Notes: generated from the sequence alone by a model not told the origin. A stretch of DNA of 64,000 bases from Chitinophagales bacterium (GCA_023957245.1 JAMLHJ010000015.1:1-64000); one strand, 5' to 3'. Positions 46,123-55,166 are shown, counted from the stretch's first letter. Made by a program: numbers and translations.

Positions 46123-47983
46123 GTTTCCACGTTATTAATAATGTAAATAAATAATTTGTTCCTGGCATCGGGCGATACTTCACTTCCTCATAATTACTAT
46201 TCAGTATATTATGAAATGTCATCCGCCCTTCTAATTCTATTTTCTTAATTTTCTGCAAATAAGCTATTGATGCATTGAGTATAGTGTATGCAGGAATATA
46301 CACACCTGCATCTCTAGTTACAAATCGTTGAGAATAACTTTGCCCATCAATATCGAATGTCAAATTCTTCCAATTGTATATCATTGCCAACTTACCTGAA
46401 TGTATCGGATAATAAGGCAATTGCACCCATTGAGTTTTATCGTTATTTTGCTTCTTTTCAATATTACCTGATCTATTAAAAGAGTAATCTGCTTTAAAAA
46501 TAATTTTATGAAATCCACTTAACCAATTGATAGACTGTCCAACATTAAAACCATAAGCAAATACTTTGCCCTCATTTTGAGGTTGAAAATACCCTCTATT
46601 GGTTGGCAGCCAAAGAATCATATTGCTAATCTTATTGGCAAAAAAATCTATTTGATGATTCCATTCCCATTTTTCTTTAATAACATGACGAAATGAAACT
46701 CCAGTAGAAACGTTGATACTCGTTTCTGTTTTCAAATCTTCTTTACCACCAGGAGCCCAATACCTATCATTGAGCGTAGGAAATCTTGCATCTTTGCCAA
46801 TCCTTCCCCAAATTTTCCAGTTTTGATTTTTTCCTTTAAAAGTGTTGGCTTCTATAAAAAATGGCAATACCCATTGCAATTGACTTCTATGGGATGTTTT
46901 CAACAAAGCTTTAATTTGGGAATTTTTATTGGGAGAAAATGTGGTAGATACAAAAGCATCCCAAGCCCATTCTTTAACTCCAGATTGATAATTTTTAGTA
47001 TTGACAGCAGTTAATTTAATATCATTTCCGTAAGAAAATTTCCATTTGGGATGAACATTAACTTCTCCTTGATATCTCAAAAACCCTTGATTTTCTTTAT
47101 TATCTCTTTCTCTATTAAGAACAAAATCTTTATAGTACAAATTCTGATATAAATACATACCACTAAAAAGATGTTCAACTTTATTTTTCTTCATACTCCA
47201 TTTCAACATCTGCCTAGCCACCATATCATCTTGGTTCAACAAATTATTGGGCGACACCAAGTAAGGCGGTATCTCACGATGGATAGATAAAATCTCCTGA
47301 TACCAATACAAATGGCTACCATTTTTGAGCGTCATACTCCATTGAGGGTAAATATTCCATTTGTAATAAGCACCATGCTGTTGATTCCTTTTCACATTTG
47401 GGAAAACGGTATAATCTGTATATGAAAAATTATTTTTTGCTTTTTCATAGTTGACCATAATTGACCAAGAATGTCGCTTTTTCATTCCTTCATAATAGAT
47501 TCCACTTGACAACAGTCCAAAAGAACCAATAGATTGTTTAAATCTTAAAAGATTGTCATTATCACTTCCAGACCCATCTTTAATATTAACAATACCTGCC
47601 AATCCTCCTGTTACAAATTCCTGACCCTGAATAGAATAATTGACCTCTTGCCTATATCCTATTGAAAATAATGACAAATCTGCCACTCCCAACATACCAG
47701 AACTCACAGGTACATCATTCCATAAAACTTGCACGTACTGAGAAGTCAATCCTTGAGCTGAAACAGACTGTACACCACCCAAGGTACTTGTTCGAACAAA
47801 TACACCTGGTTCAGATTTAAGCACATCTCCTACTGTACTTTTTGAACTATTTTCAGCTGAAAGAGTTTTTTTCACTACTAAGGTATCCAACTCAATAGAA
47901 TAAGCAATACTATCCTGAGGATTTGCCGATACCCAAGTCGCACTCATAAACAATAAACCTATCAACCAATTGATGTTCTGCAT
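46109..47983 (-). CDS. btuB: TonB-dependent cobalamin receptor (BtuB-like)
   Basis: This outer-membrane transporter of about 624 residues has a signal peptide (NWLIGLLFMSATWVSA) and a plug domain with GGVQSVSAQGLTSQYVQVLWNDVPVSSGML. A 22-strand-type barrel follows, rich in aromatic strands, ending FTLLITWKHEKK. The cobalamin riboswitch lies directly upstream and the BtuG-like lipoprotein overlaps its end. Both support B12 or a corrinoid as substrate. I start at MQNINWLIG (47983); the 19 codons further upstream lie in the riboswitch downstream region. Confidence 0.88.
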   Translation of the reverse strand: MQNINWLIGLLFMSATWVSANPQDSIAYSIELDTLVVKKTLSAENSSKSTVGDVLKSEPGVFVRTSTLGGVQSVSAQGLTSQYVQVLWNDVPVSSGMLGVADLSLFSIGYRQEVNYSIQGQEFVTGGLAGIVNIKDGSGSDNDNLLRFKQSIGSFGLLSSGIYYEGMKKRHSWSIMVNYEKAKNNFSYTDYTVFPNVKRNQQHGAYYKWNIYPQWSMTLKNGSHLYWYQEILSIHREIPPYLVSPNNLLNQDDMVARQMLKWSMKKNKVEHLFSGMYLYQNLYYKDFVLNRERDNKENQGFLRYQGEVNVHPKWKFSYGNDIKLTAVNTKNYQSGVKEWAWDAFVSTTFSPNKNSQIKALLKTSHRSQLQWVLPFFIEANTFKGKNQNWKIWGRIGKDARFPTLNDRYWAPGGKEDLKTETSINVSTGVSFRHVIKEKWEWNHQIDFFANKISNMILWLPTNRGYFQPQNEGKVFAYGFNVGQSINWLSGFHKIIFKADYSFNRSGNIEKKQNNDKTQWVQLPYYPIHSGKLAMIYNWKNLTFDIDGQSYSQRFVTRDAGVYIPAYTILNASIAYLQKIKKIELEGRMTFHNILNSNYEEVKYRPMPGTNYLFTLLITWKHEKK

Positions 47984-48078
47984 TTCTATTTTTTGTCTCA
48001 ACAAAAAGGAATGTAGCAGATATACAGCGAGTGCAACCACTTCATCCCCTTTGCCTCGAAAGTTCCGAATTTATTGTG

Positions 48079-48215
48079 CTCATGGCAGGTCTTCTGACTT
48101 GTTTCCTTCTTGACACCTTCCCGCAAAAAGCAGTGGTATATCGTCAAAAAGTATAAAAACTTACAGCAGCGAGGACTGTCCCGGACTTGCACCGGAGTTC
48201 CCTTTTAATTTTCTA
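48079..48215 (-). ncRNA. Cobalamin (B12) riboswitch
   Basis: On the minus strand the RNA reads AAGGGAACTCCGGTGCAAG, then TCCGGGACAGTCCTCGCTGC and TGTAAG. The B12-box-like segment ACCACTGC follows, with GCGGGAAGG, and GTCAGAAGACCTGCCATGA at the 3' end. These are the diagnostic conserved blocks of the AdoCbl/cobalamin riboswitch in the normal order. It precedes the btuB-like gene by about 100 bases. With B12 bound it would repress the receptor/lipoprotein operon. Confidence 0.95.
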
Positions 48216-48247
48216 TTTTTTACAAATAGAATAACCATTTTGCATGG

Positions 48248-48255
48248 CAAAGATA
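48248..48255 (-). promoter_or_regulatory. Candidate -7 box for the B12 uptake operon
   Basis: On the minus strand TATCTTTG matches TAnnTTTG and lies about 33 bases before the first conserved riboswitch block. No good -33 element was found. Confidence 0.4.
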
Positions 48256-48566
48256 TACTTTATTCTACAATACTTTTCTTTAAAATGGAAAATAAATTTT
48301 ATTGCAATAAGCAATTGACAATTAAATATATATACAAATTAAATCAAAAGGTAAATAATAAAAAATACAAATAACTTAATAATAAGCTTGCGCAATTCAA
48401 ATAACTATTCTACTGCGTAATACAAATAAACTTTTCAAACCTCACAATAAGTCAATGCATTTTTTTATAATTTTTACTTCATTACATAGATTGGCAATAG
48501 TTTATAATCTTTCAAAAATAGTTATAGAAATTTTTGACTTTTTAATTGAACTGCGTATATTTGAGA
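48256..48566. other. AT-rich intergenic region, nothing recognised
   Basis: Very AT-rich sequence separates the riboswitch promoter from the start of the defence-island end element. I see no gene, repeat or hairpin of note. Confidence 0.6.
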
Positions 48567-48852
48567 GTTACAAGCAAGCCTAAAAGACGACACAACGACC
48601 TTCAACAAGACATCCAAAAAATCGACTTTTGAAATCCTTACCAGAATTTTCAGTCGACCTTAACTCGACAGACAATTTCGCTGTACCTTGACACAGTACA
48701 ACAGACCAACTTGGCGACACACAAGCTGACCCAAGAAAAAATAAAACACCCCACCGCACAAAAAAATGAATTTCTGCCACCTCATAAGTGGCACATTTGG
48801 CTTTGCCCTGCCCACAATCCGACCCTTCTGCAATGCCAAAAGAGCCACTTTT
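48567..48852 (+). repeat. Left inverted end element of the defence island
   Basis: From outside to inside it holds the end word GTTACAAGCAAGCC (48567-48580) and an A-rich box made of GAAAAAATAAAACACC (48735-48750) plus AAAAAAATGAATTTCT (48760-48775). An imperfect hairpin follows, AAGTGGCACATTTGGC / GCCAAAAGAGCCACTT (48786-48850). All three parts recur in inverted order at 61378-61601. Both 16-base boxes are exact reverse complements of the right copies, and the end word matches at 12 of 14 positions. The DNA is C/A-rich and unlike the surrounding backbone. Confidence 0.75.
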
Positions 48853-48930
48853 ACCCTACGCACAAAAGGCAGTACAGACGAAGCAACTTCAATTTGTAGA
48901 ACCCCTACTTAAAATTATTTTAATAAAAAG

Positions 48931-48961
48931 TTTGGTAATAAGAAAACTTTACCTACTTTTG
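48931..48961 (+). promoter_or_regulatory. Bacteroidota-type promoter of the defence operon
   Basis: TTTG at 48931-48934, a 19-base spacer and TACTTTTG at 48954-48961 fit the phylum consensus TTTG-N19/21-TAnnTTTG. The first gene starts 25 bases after the -7 box. Confidence 0.7.
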
Positions 48962-48985
48962 TAGCATCATTACAAAGGAATAAAT

Positions 48986-49543
48986 TTGAACACACTAATA
49001 AAAGATATCACAAACATCCAAACCGGACTCTTTGCAAAGCCCGCTGGCTTTGGCGAATTGGTGTATCTACAGTCTAAGCATTTTGACGAATTCGGACAGT
49101 TACATTCAATTCTTCACCCCGATTTGCCGACTGAGGGGATTTCTGAAAAGCACTTGCTAAAAGACGGTGATGTGCTTTTTGCGGCTAAAGGAACCAAAAA
49201 CTTTGCAGCCGTTTTTGAAAACCACAACGAACCATCTGTGGCCTCCACTTCATTTTTTGTTATCAGACCAACAGACAACAAAGTGTTGCCTCAGTTTCTG
49301 GCTTGGTTTCTAAATAGCCATACCACACAAACCCTTTTAAAAGGACAAGCCATTGGCACTTCTATCCCTTCTATCTCAAAACAGGTTTTAGAGAATTTGG
49401 AAATACCAGTTCCAGATATTAAAACGCAAATGGCAATTGTAGAAATTTCAAAACTCCGCAACAAAGAAAAATCCTTGAAGCAGAAAATTGAAGCACTCAG
49501 AGAAAAACAAATTCAACAACAAATAATCAACGCAATAAAATAA
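48986..49543 (+). CDS. Half-size type I restriction S-like protein (single TRD)
   Basis: This 185-residue protein resembles one half of a type I specificity subunit. It has one target-recognition domain with LKDGDVLFAAKGTKNFAAVF, IGTSIPSISKQVLENLEIPVP and a C-terminal coiled coil (KLRNKEKSLKQKIEALREKQIQQQ). The start codon is TTG at 48986, chosen because AAAGGA lies seven bases before it and no ATG fits. hsdM follows after five bases. Half-S proteins can dimerise to recognise palindromic sites, so it might act with HsdM on its own or modulate the full-length HsdS encoded further down. Confidence 0.85.
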   Translation: MNTLIKDITNIQTGLFAKPAGFGELVYLQSKHFDEFGQLHSILHPDLPTEGISEKHLLKDGDVLFAAKGTKNFAAVFENHNEPSVASTSFFVIRPTDNKVLPQFLAWFLNSHTTQTLLKGQAIGTSIPSISKQVLENLEIPVPDIKTQMAIVEISKLRNKEKSLKQKIEALREKQIQQQIINAIK

Positions 49544-49548
49544 ATATC

Positions 49549-51111
49549 ATGGCTAAAATAACTCAGAAAGACATCAACGATGCAGTTTGGAAAGCTTGCG
49601 ACACCTTTAGAGGCAGCATTGACCCAAGCGTTTACAAAGACTATGTGCTTACTATGCTGTTCCTAAAATATCTCAGCGATGTGCATGACGATAAAATGGA
49701 AGGCTACTTAGCCAAATACAACGGTGATGTGGAACGTGCCAAACGTGCCATGCAACACGAACGCTTTATTGTGCCGGAGCATAGCCATTTTAAATATTTA
49801 TACGACCACCGCAATGAAGCCAATATTGGTGAACTTATCAATATTGCTTTGACTGATTTGGAAGAAGCAAACCGTGAGAAACTATACAGCGAAGACGGTG
49901 CAGGGATATTCCAAAATATAGACTTTAACAGCAGTAAGTTGGGTGAGCCAAAGGATAAAAACACCCGATTGAAAACCTTGCTGATTGACTTCAAATCCGA
50001 CAAGCTGGATTTACGACCTTCTCATTTAGATGGTAATGACATTATTGGCGGGGCTTACATGTTCCTGATTGAAAATTTTGCCAGTGATGCCGGAAAAAAA
50101 GCAGGTGAATTTTTTACGCCAAAAGAAGTTTCTACGCTTATTGCTAAACTCACCAAAAGCAAACCCGGTTCACGTATTAGTGATCCAACTTGTGGTTCTG
50201 CTTCTCTTTTAATTAAAGCAGGTGAAGAAGTGGGTTCAGATAATTTTTCATTGTACGGACAAGAAGCCAACGGTAGTACCTGGGCTTTGGCAGTAATGAA
50301 TATGTTTTTGCATGGTTTCGATAATGCTACTATCCGCTGGGGCGATACTATCCGCAATCCCAAACTGAAAGAAGGTGATACCTTGATGAAGTTTGATACC
50401 GTTGTGGCAAACCCGCCATTCTCTTTAGACAAATGGGGAAAGGTAGAAGACAAGGATGGTGAAAAAACTACTGTGAGCTACGACCCTGAAAGCGATAAAT
50501 ACAACCGCTTTTGGAGAGGTGTGCCACCCAAAAGTAAAGGCGACTGGGCATTTATAAGCCACATGATAGAAACGCTGAACGAACATGGCAAAGCAGGTGT
50601 GGTTGTGCCGCATGGCGTATTGTTCCGTGGTAGCAGCGAAGGTCGCATACGCCAACGCACCATAGAAGAAAACCTGCTCGAAGCAGTAATTGGCTTGCCT
50701 GCAAATCTGTTTTTTGGTACAGGTATTCCGGCTGCTATTCTCATTTTCAACAAGCAAAAAAACAGCAACAATGTATTGTTTATTGATGCCAGCAAACACT
50801 ACGAAAGTGCCAAAAACCAAAACAAGCTGCGTGAAAGCGATATTGAACACATTGTAACAACCTATCGTGATTTTGCAGCCGGCAAACTGCAACCCGGTGT
50901 GGTGGAAGACAAATACAGCTATGTAGCCACTCCCGAAGAAATACAGGAAAACGACTTTAACCTGAACATCCCCCGCTATGTGGACACCTTTGAAGAAGAA
51001 GCAGAAGTGGACATTGCTGCAGTGCAGAAGGAGATTGAAAAATTAGAAGATGAATTAAAAACGGTGCAGGCTGAAATGGATAAATACCTAAAACAATTAA
51101 ATGCTATTTAA
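49549..51111 (+). CDS. hsdM: Type I restriction-modification DNA methyltransferase (HsdM)
   Basis: This 520-residue N6-adenine methyltransferase has an N-terminal helical HsdM domain (KACDTFRGSIDPSVYKDYVLTMLFLKYLSDVHD). GEFFTPKEVSTLIAKL, AdoMet motif DPTCGSASLLIKAGEE and catalytic NPPF (VVANPPFSLDKWG) are all intact. A C-terminal coiled coil (KEIEKLEDELKTVQAEM) would contact HsdS. Codon use and base composition are GC-richer than in the next four genes. The CBASS cyclase starts two bases after its stop. It would work with the S and R subunits in this operon. Confidence 0.96.
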   Translation: MAKITQKDINDAVWKACDTFRGSIDPSVYKDYVLTMLFLKYLSDVHDDKMEGYLAKYNGDVERAKRAMQHERFIVPEHSHFKYLYDHRNEANIGELINIALTDLEEANREKLYSEDGAGIFQNIDFNSSKLGEPKDKNTRLKTLLIDFKSDKLDLRPSHLDGNDIIGGAYMFLIENFASDAGKKAGEFFTPKEVSTLIAKLTKSKPGSRISDPTCGSASLLIKAGEEVGSDNFSLYGQEANGSTWALAVMNMFLHGFDNATIRWGDTIRNPKLKEGDTLMKFDTVVANPPFSLDKWGKVEDKDGEKTTVSYDPESDKYNRFWRGVPPKSKGDWAFISHMIETLNEHGKAGVVVPHGVLFRGSSEGRIRQRTIEENLLEAVIGLPANLFFGTGIPAAILIFNKQKNSNNVLFIDASKHYESAKNQNKLRESDIEHIVTTYRDFAAGKLQPGVVEDKYSYVATPEEIQENDFNLNIPRYVDTFEEEAEVDIAAVQKEIEKLEDELKTVQAEMDKYLKQLNAI

Positions 51112-51113
51112 TT

Positions 51114-52343
51114 ATGCTTACAAAAGAACAAAAACAACAATTCAGCGATATTCTGGAAGAGTTAGGAAAGACGCTTGACATTCCAGAAACGCAATACGAA
51201 GCAGCCGTTAAAAGCTACGAAGCTGTTGGCAATTGGCTTGCAAAAGAGGATTCCACACTTGCACCTTACTCGCCTGAAATATTGCCACAAGGCTCATTCA
51301 TGTTGGGTACAATGGTTAAGCCAATCAATGATAAGGACGATTTAGATATTGATCTTGTATGCCAATTGAAAGGTAAAAATCCTGACTGGACACAGGAGGA
51401 TTTAAAACATAAAGTAGGCGACCGATTAAAAGCACACGGAACCTATAAAGAGATGCTTGATGAAGAAGGAAGGCGATGCTGGACTTTGGTTTATTCTGAT
51501 GATGCAAATTATCACATGGACATTCTCCCTTCCATTGTTGACAAAGGCTACAGAATGATTTTAGAAAAGGCCTTCTCTGATACTGAACTAAAGGATATTG
51601 AGAAACTTGGCATTCGCATAACCGATAATCAAACAGACAACTATGAATGGGAAACCGATCATTTAGAATGGCTAAAGAGTAACCCTTTCGGTTATGGTCG
51701 TTGGTTTTTTCAGCAAGCAACTCTTGATTTCAAGAAATCATTTTCTCTGAATGAATCAATAGCACCTGTGCCTAAATACAAAAAGGAAAAACTTCCCTTA
51801 CAACGAGTAGTTCAAATTCTAAAAAGGCACAGAGATATGCTATTTAATGGAAATGAGCACAAGCCAATATCCATTATCATCACAACCCTTGCTTCAAAAG
51901 CCTACAACAAGGAAACAGATATTATAGAGGCACTAATTAATGTGGTTAACACCATGGAAAACTACATTGAAGAACGCTGGTCAGATGAACATGGTAAAAG
52001 GATAAAGTGGATTTCAAACCCTGTTAATGATGAAGAAAATTTTGCTGATAAATGGCAGGAATATCCGCAACGTGAAAAGAATTTTTACCACTGGCTTAGT
52101 GAAGTAAAGAAAGACCTGAACAACATAATTGGTCAAAGCGGAAAGGGTTTACAGTTCATCAATGAATCAATGATGAAGCGATTTGGTAAAGATGCAGTTA
52201 CCAAAGCATTCAGTAGTTATGGTGAAAAATATTTAAAGCAACGTGAAAGTGGTGCAATGAAAATGGCAGCAGGAACAGGAATGCTTGGTGAAACCGGAAG
52301 AACTTCTGTCCCCCAACACAAACCTTTTGGTAAGAATGAGTAG
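51114..52343 (+). CDS. CBASS cyclic-oligonucleotide synthase (CD-NTase)
   Basis: This 409-residue cGAS/DncV-like nucleotidyltransferase makes the cyclic-nucleotide alarm signal of CBASS. The active site is complete: GS in LPQGSFMLGTMVKP (residues 60-61), DLDIDL (Asp78 and Asp80) and the third Asp136 in NYHMDILPS. The long helical C-terminal half fits CD-NTases. Its last residues are RTSVPQHKPFGKNE, the tail that E2-like CBASS proteins would act on. It starts 2 bases after hsdM and overlaps the E2-like gene by 8 bases. The product nucleotide and clade cannot be told from motifs. The identification is strong because the E2 and SAVED effector genes are close by. Confidence 0.94.
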   Translation: MLTKEQKQQFSDILEELGKTLDIPETQYEAAVKSYEAVGNWLAKEDSTLAPYSPEILPQGSFMLGTMVKPINDKDDLDIDLVCQLKGKNPDWTQEDLKHKVGDRLKAHGTYKEMLDEEGRRCWTLVYSDDANYHMDILPSIVDKGYRMILEKAFSDTELKDIEKLGIRITDNQTDNYEWETDHLEWLKSNPFGYGRWFFQQATLDFKKSFSLNESIAPVPKYKKEKLPLQRVVQILKRHRDMLFNGNEHKPISIIITTLASKAYNKETDIIEALINVVNTMENYIEERWSDEHGKRIKWISNPVNDEENFADKWQEYPQREKNFYHWLSEVKKDLNNIIGQSGKGLQFINESMMKRFGKDAVTKAFSSYGEKYLKQRESGAMKMAAGTGMLGETGRTSVPQHKPFGKNE

Positions 52344-52809
52344 AAAGTCGCTTTTAATACAAGAAGGTACTCTAAAGTCTTATTTCCCAGGAAGTCAAAT
52401 AAAACGAAAAGGGGAATCGGAACTCACATGGATTGGAGTTGTTACTCCATCTCCTCTGAGTGCTACCTATCAATTAAAGCTGCACTACAAATATAATGAG
52501 GGAGCTAAGGTATATGTAATTGACCCAAAGCCATTGAAACTGGCAGAAGGGCAAGTTGTTTTACCACACGTTTATAGTACACCAGAACAACGCCTATGTC
52601 TGTATTATCCTAAAGACAAAGAGTGGAACACAGGCATGCTTTACGTACATACATTAATCCCATGGGCTTGTGAATGGCTTTGCCATTATGAATTATGGGT
52701 GGCAACGGGGACTTGGCATGGTGGAGGAGTACATCATCCAAATGAGGCTGAAAAACAAGCCAACAAACAAAAAGAAAAAACTAATGAAGCAAGCAGCAGC
52801 AATAAATAA
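52336..52809 (+). CDS. CBASS E2-like conjugating protein (type II-short)
   Basis: This 157-residue stand-alone E2-fold protein carries the signature HVYSTPEQRLCLYYP, in which Cys88 is the likely catalytic residue. TLIPWACEWLCHYELWVATGTWHGGG follows it. In type II-short CBASS such an E2 without E1 or JAB partner conjugates or primes the cyclase through its C-terminus. The start ATG at 52336 lies inside the cyclase stop region (ATGAGTAG), giving translational coupling. The last 26 bases overlap the start of hsdS. No E1 (Cap2) or Cap3 gene is present. Confidence 0.88.
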   Translation: MSRKSLLIQEGTLKSYFPGSQIKRKGESELTWIGVVTPSPLSATYQLKLHYKYNEGAKVYVIDPKPLKLAEGQVVLPHVYSTPEQRLCLYYPKDKEWNTGMLYVHTLIPWACEWLCHYELWVATGTWHGGGVHHPNEAEKQANKQKEKTNEASSSNK

Positions 52810-54037
52810 AGTTAGTGGAAATAAAAAGGTTTTATTCCAGACTGAAATCCCAAGTGAATGGGATGTTTTTGAATTGGGTCAATTGTTTGAATTCAAAAAT
52901 GGAATTAATGCCGGAAAGGAAAGCTACGGAAAAGGTGTCAAGTTTATTAACGTAATGGAAGTCATTTACCATGATTTTATTACTCCTGATATGATACCCG
53001 GGACAGTCCAAATATCAGATGAGCAGAAAGAGCTATATCTTGTTAAAGACGGTGATGTTCTTTTTAACAGAACATCTGAAACAATTGAAGAAATAGGAAT
53101 GTCTGCCGTTTACAATGGTAACGAAGATGTTGTATTTGGAGGCTTTGTAATTAGGGGTAGACCTATTTTAAATGCAATTGACCCTGTTTATAAAAGATAT
53201 TGTCTTCGTTCAAACTTAGTAAGAAATCAAATTATTAAAGGTGGACAGGGAGCAGTGCGTACAAATATTGGTCAGGGTGATTTATCACTCGTTAAAATAG
53301 CACTCCCCCCAATTGCCGAGCAAAAAAGCATAGGCCAGATATTGTGTACAATTGATTTGACTATACAAAAGGTAGAACAGCTTGTAAATCAAAAAGAACT
53401 CCGCAAAAAATGGCTCATGCAGGAGTTGCTTTCGGGAAAAAGAAGACTGAATAGCTTTAATGGTGAAGTAAAACCAAAAGTTGTAGGACAGTTTATTAAA
53501 GAAGTTTCTGAAAGAAATAAGGAATTTAAGGTTACCAGAGTTCTCTCTGTTACCAATTCAAGAGGATTTATAAACCAGTCTGATCAGTTTGACAGGTCGG
53601 TTGCGAGTGAAGATGCATCAAATTATAAAATTGTGCGGAAAGGGCAATTTGCATATAACCCTTCAAGGGTTAATGTTGGCTCACTTGATTTACTAAGGAA
53701 TTTTGATGAAGGGATTTTGAGTCCAATGTATGTTGTTTTTTCAACAGACGAAAAACATCTACTTGCTGACTTCCTATACTTTCATCTAAAAACACAATGG
53801 TTTTATGGTCATATTCCAATGTTCGTTCAAGGGAGCGTTAGAGATAGTTTATCATTTGAAGGACTTTGCTCAATGAAGTTTTTTATTCCAACCACAGAAG
53901 AGCAAAAAGCCATTGTTAAAGTGCTGCAAGCCGCAGATAAAGAAATATCACTTCTGAAATTGAAAGCTGAAAAACTGCGAGAAAAGAAAAAAGGCTTAAT
54001 GCAGCAATTATTAACAGGAAAAATTAGGGTCAAATGA
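52784..54037 (+). CDS. hsdS: Type I restriction specificity subunit (HsdS)
   Basis: This 417-residue two-TRD S subunit has TRD1 with FNRTSETIEEIGMSAVYNG and a central conserved helix ending KKWLMQELLSGKRRL. TRD2 has RKGQFAYNPSRVNVGSL, and the distal conserved helix ends KKGLMQQLLTGKIRVK. The repeat of the LMQxLLxGK motif marks the two half-sites. I start at the ATG at 52784 (MKQAAAINK), which overlaps the E2-like gene by 26 bases. The stop overlaps the next start as ATGA. It lies inside the CBASS gene set instead of next to hsdM, which is unusual. Confidence 0.95.
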   Translation: MKQAAAINKVSGNKKVLFQTEIPSEWDVFELGQLFEFKNGINAGKESYGKGVKFINVMEVIYHDFITPDMIPGTVQISDEQKELYLVKDGDVLFNRTSETIEEIGMSAVYNGNEDVVFGGFVIRGRPILNAIDPVYKRYCLRSNLVRNQIIKGGQGAVRTNIGQGDLSLVKIALPPIAEQKSIGQILCTIDLTIQKVEQLVNQKELRKKWLMQELLSGKRRLNSFNGEVKPKVVGQFIKEVSERNKEFKVTRVLSVTNSRGFINQSDQFDRSVASEDASNYKIVRKGQFAYNPSRVNVGSLDLLRNFDEGILSPMYVVFSTDEKHLLADFLYFHLKTQWFYGHIPMFVQGSVRDSLSFEGLCSMKFFIPTTEEQKAIVKVLQAADKEISLLKLKAEKLREKKKGLMQQLLTGKIRVK

Positions 54038-55161
54038 GTGTAACAAATATTTCATCAGCAAATAGATACATTTTATGGGGTAAAGCTGCAGGAAGGTGCC
54101 AATACAGAGGATGTAACAAACCTTTGTTCGTGGATGCACTTACAAAGAGTGAATTTAACCAAGCATATATAGCTCATATTGTTGCAGACGTGCCTGGTGG
54201 CCCTAGAGGAGATTCGGTTAGATCTGAATTGTTAAAAGACGACATTTCTAATCTTATGCTTCTATGTGATGAACATCATAGACTAATTGATAAAAAGGAT
54301 GTTGCAGGTCATCCTGAATCATTACTGTTAGTAATGAAAAAGGAACATGAAGATAGAATTGAAAAAGTAGCTTCAATCAATCCAAACATGCAAAGCCACA
54401 TTGTTACTTACAAGGCAAATGTTGGCATTCATACTCCTGCTATCTCCTACGAATCGGTTCGTGAATTCCTGTTGCCTTCACATTATCCGGCACAGTCACA
54501 GGCAATAGATTTAAGTTTGAGCAATAGCCCTCAGCGTGACAAAGACGCAAGCTTTTGGGCAACAGAATTAGAGAATCTTGAGAGTCAGTTTAATGAACAA
54601 TTAAGGATAAAGTTTAGGAAAGGAGAAATCAATCATCTTTCCGTGTTTGCATTTGCCCCAATGCCTTTGCTCATAAGGCTTGGCACGCTTATAAATGATA
54701 TTCAGCATGCTGAGATTCACCAGCCTGTAAGAGATCCAAAAACATGGAATTTAGATGATGATGCAACTGAAACACTGTATAAAGTCATTGAGCCGACTGA
54801 AACGTTTCCAATAGTTGCCTTAAACATCTCATTAAGCGCTACAATCAACAATGATCGAATCACTTCAGTTTTAGGAAGCGATTGTTCCATTTACACCCTA
54901 ACTATTGATGCACCGTTCAATGACTTTTTAAAGTCTAAAAAACAGCTTCAGGATTTTAGTATGGAAATGAGAAAGCTGCTGAATTATATTAAATCAAAGT
55001 GCGATGCTCAAACCCCACTGCACGTTTTTCCGGCCATGCCCATTGCTACAGCAATTGAATTTGGCAGGGTTTGGATGCCAAAAGCAGATATGACTTTGCA
55101 CATCTATGATGAGAACACAGCCAATAGTGGTTTTTTCAAAGCATTAGAAATAACAAATTAG
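54034..55161 (+). CDS. cap5: CBASS effector nuclease Cap5 (HNH-SAVED)
   Basis: This 375-residue protein has an N-terminal HNH nuclease with zinc-ribbon-like GRCQYRGC, AYIAHIVADVPGGPRGD (His48) and LLCDEHHRLID (His81/82). A C-terminal SAVED domain (about 165-375) binds the cyclic oligonucleotide; LSVFAFAPMPLLIRLGTLI, VALNISLSATI and LHVFPAMPIATAIEFGRVW are typical. In characterised systems ligand binding triggers oligomerisation and degradation of DNA, killing the infected cell. Its ATG overlaps the hsdS stop, so it is coupled to the restriction specificity gene and not to its own cyclase. Confidence 0.95.
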   Translation: MSVTNISSANRYILWGKAAGRCQYRGCNKPLFVDALTKSEFNQAYIAHIVADVPGGPRGDSVRSELLKDDISNLMLLCDEHHRLIDKKDVAGHPESLLLVMKKEHEDRIEKVASINPNMQSHIVTYKANVGIHTPAISYESVREFLLPSHYPAQSQAIDLSLSNSPQRDKDASFWATELENLESQFNEQLRIKFRKGEINHLSVFAFAPMPLLIRLGTLINDIQHAEIHQPVRDPKTWNLDDDATETLYKVIEPTETFPIVALNISLSATINNDRITSVLGSDCSIYTLTIDAPFNDFLKSKKQLQDFSMEMRKLLNYIKSKCDAQTPLHVFPAMPIATAIEFGRVWMPKADMTLHIYDENTANSGFFKALEITN

Positions 55162-55166
55162 AAAAT

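Noticed and set aside
48580..48899. Minus- and plus-strand open frames of about 62-67 codons in the left end element
   Set aside because: Biased C/A-rich sequence with overlapping frames on both strands, no family features, and it coincides with the inverted end element.
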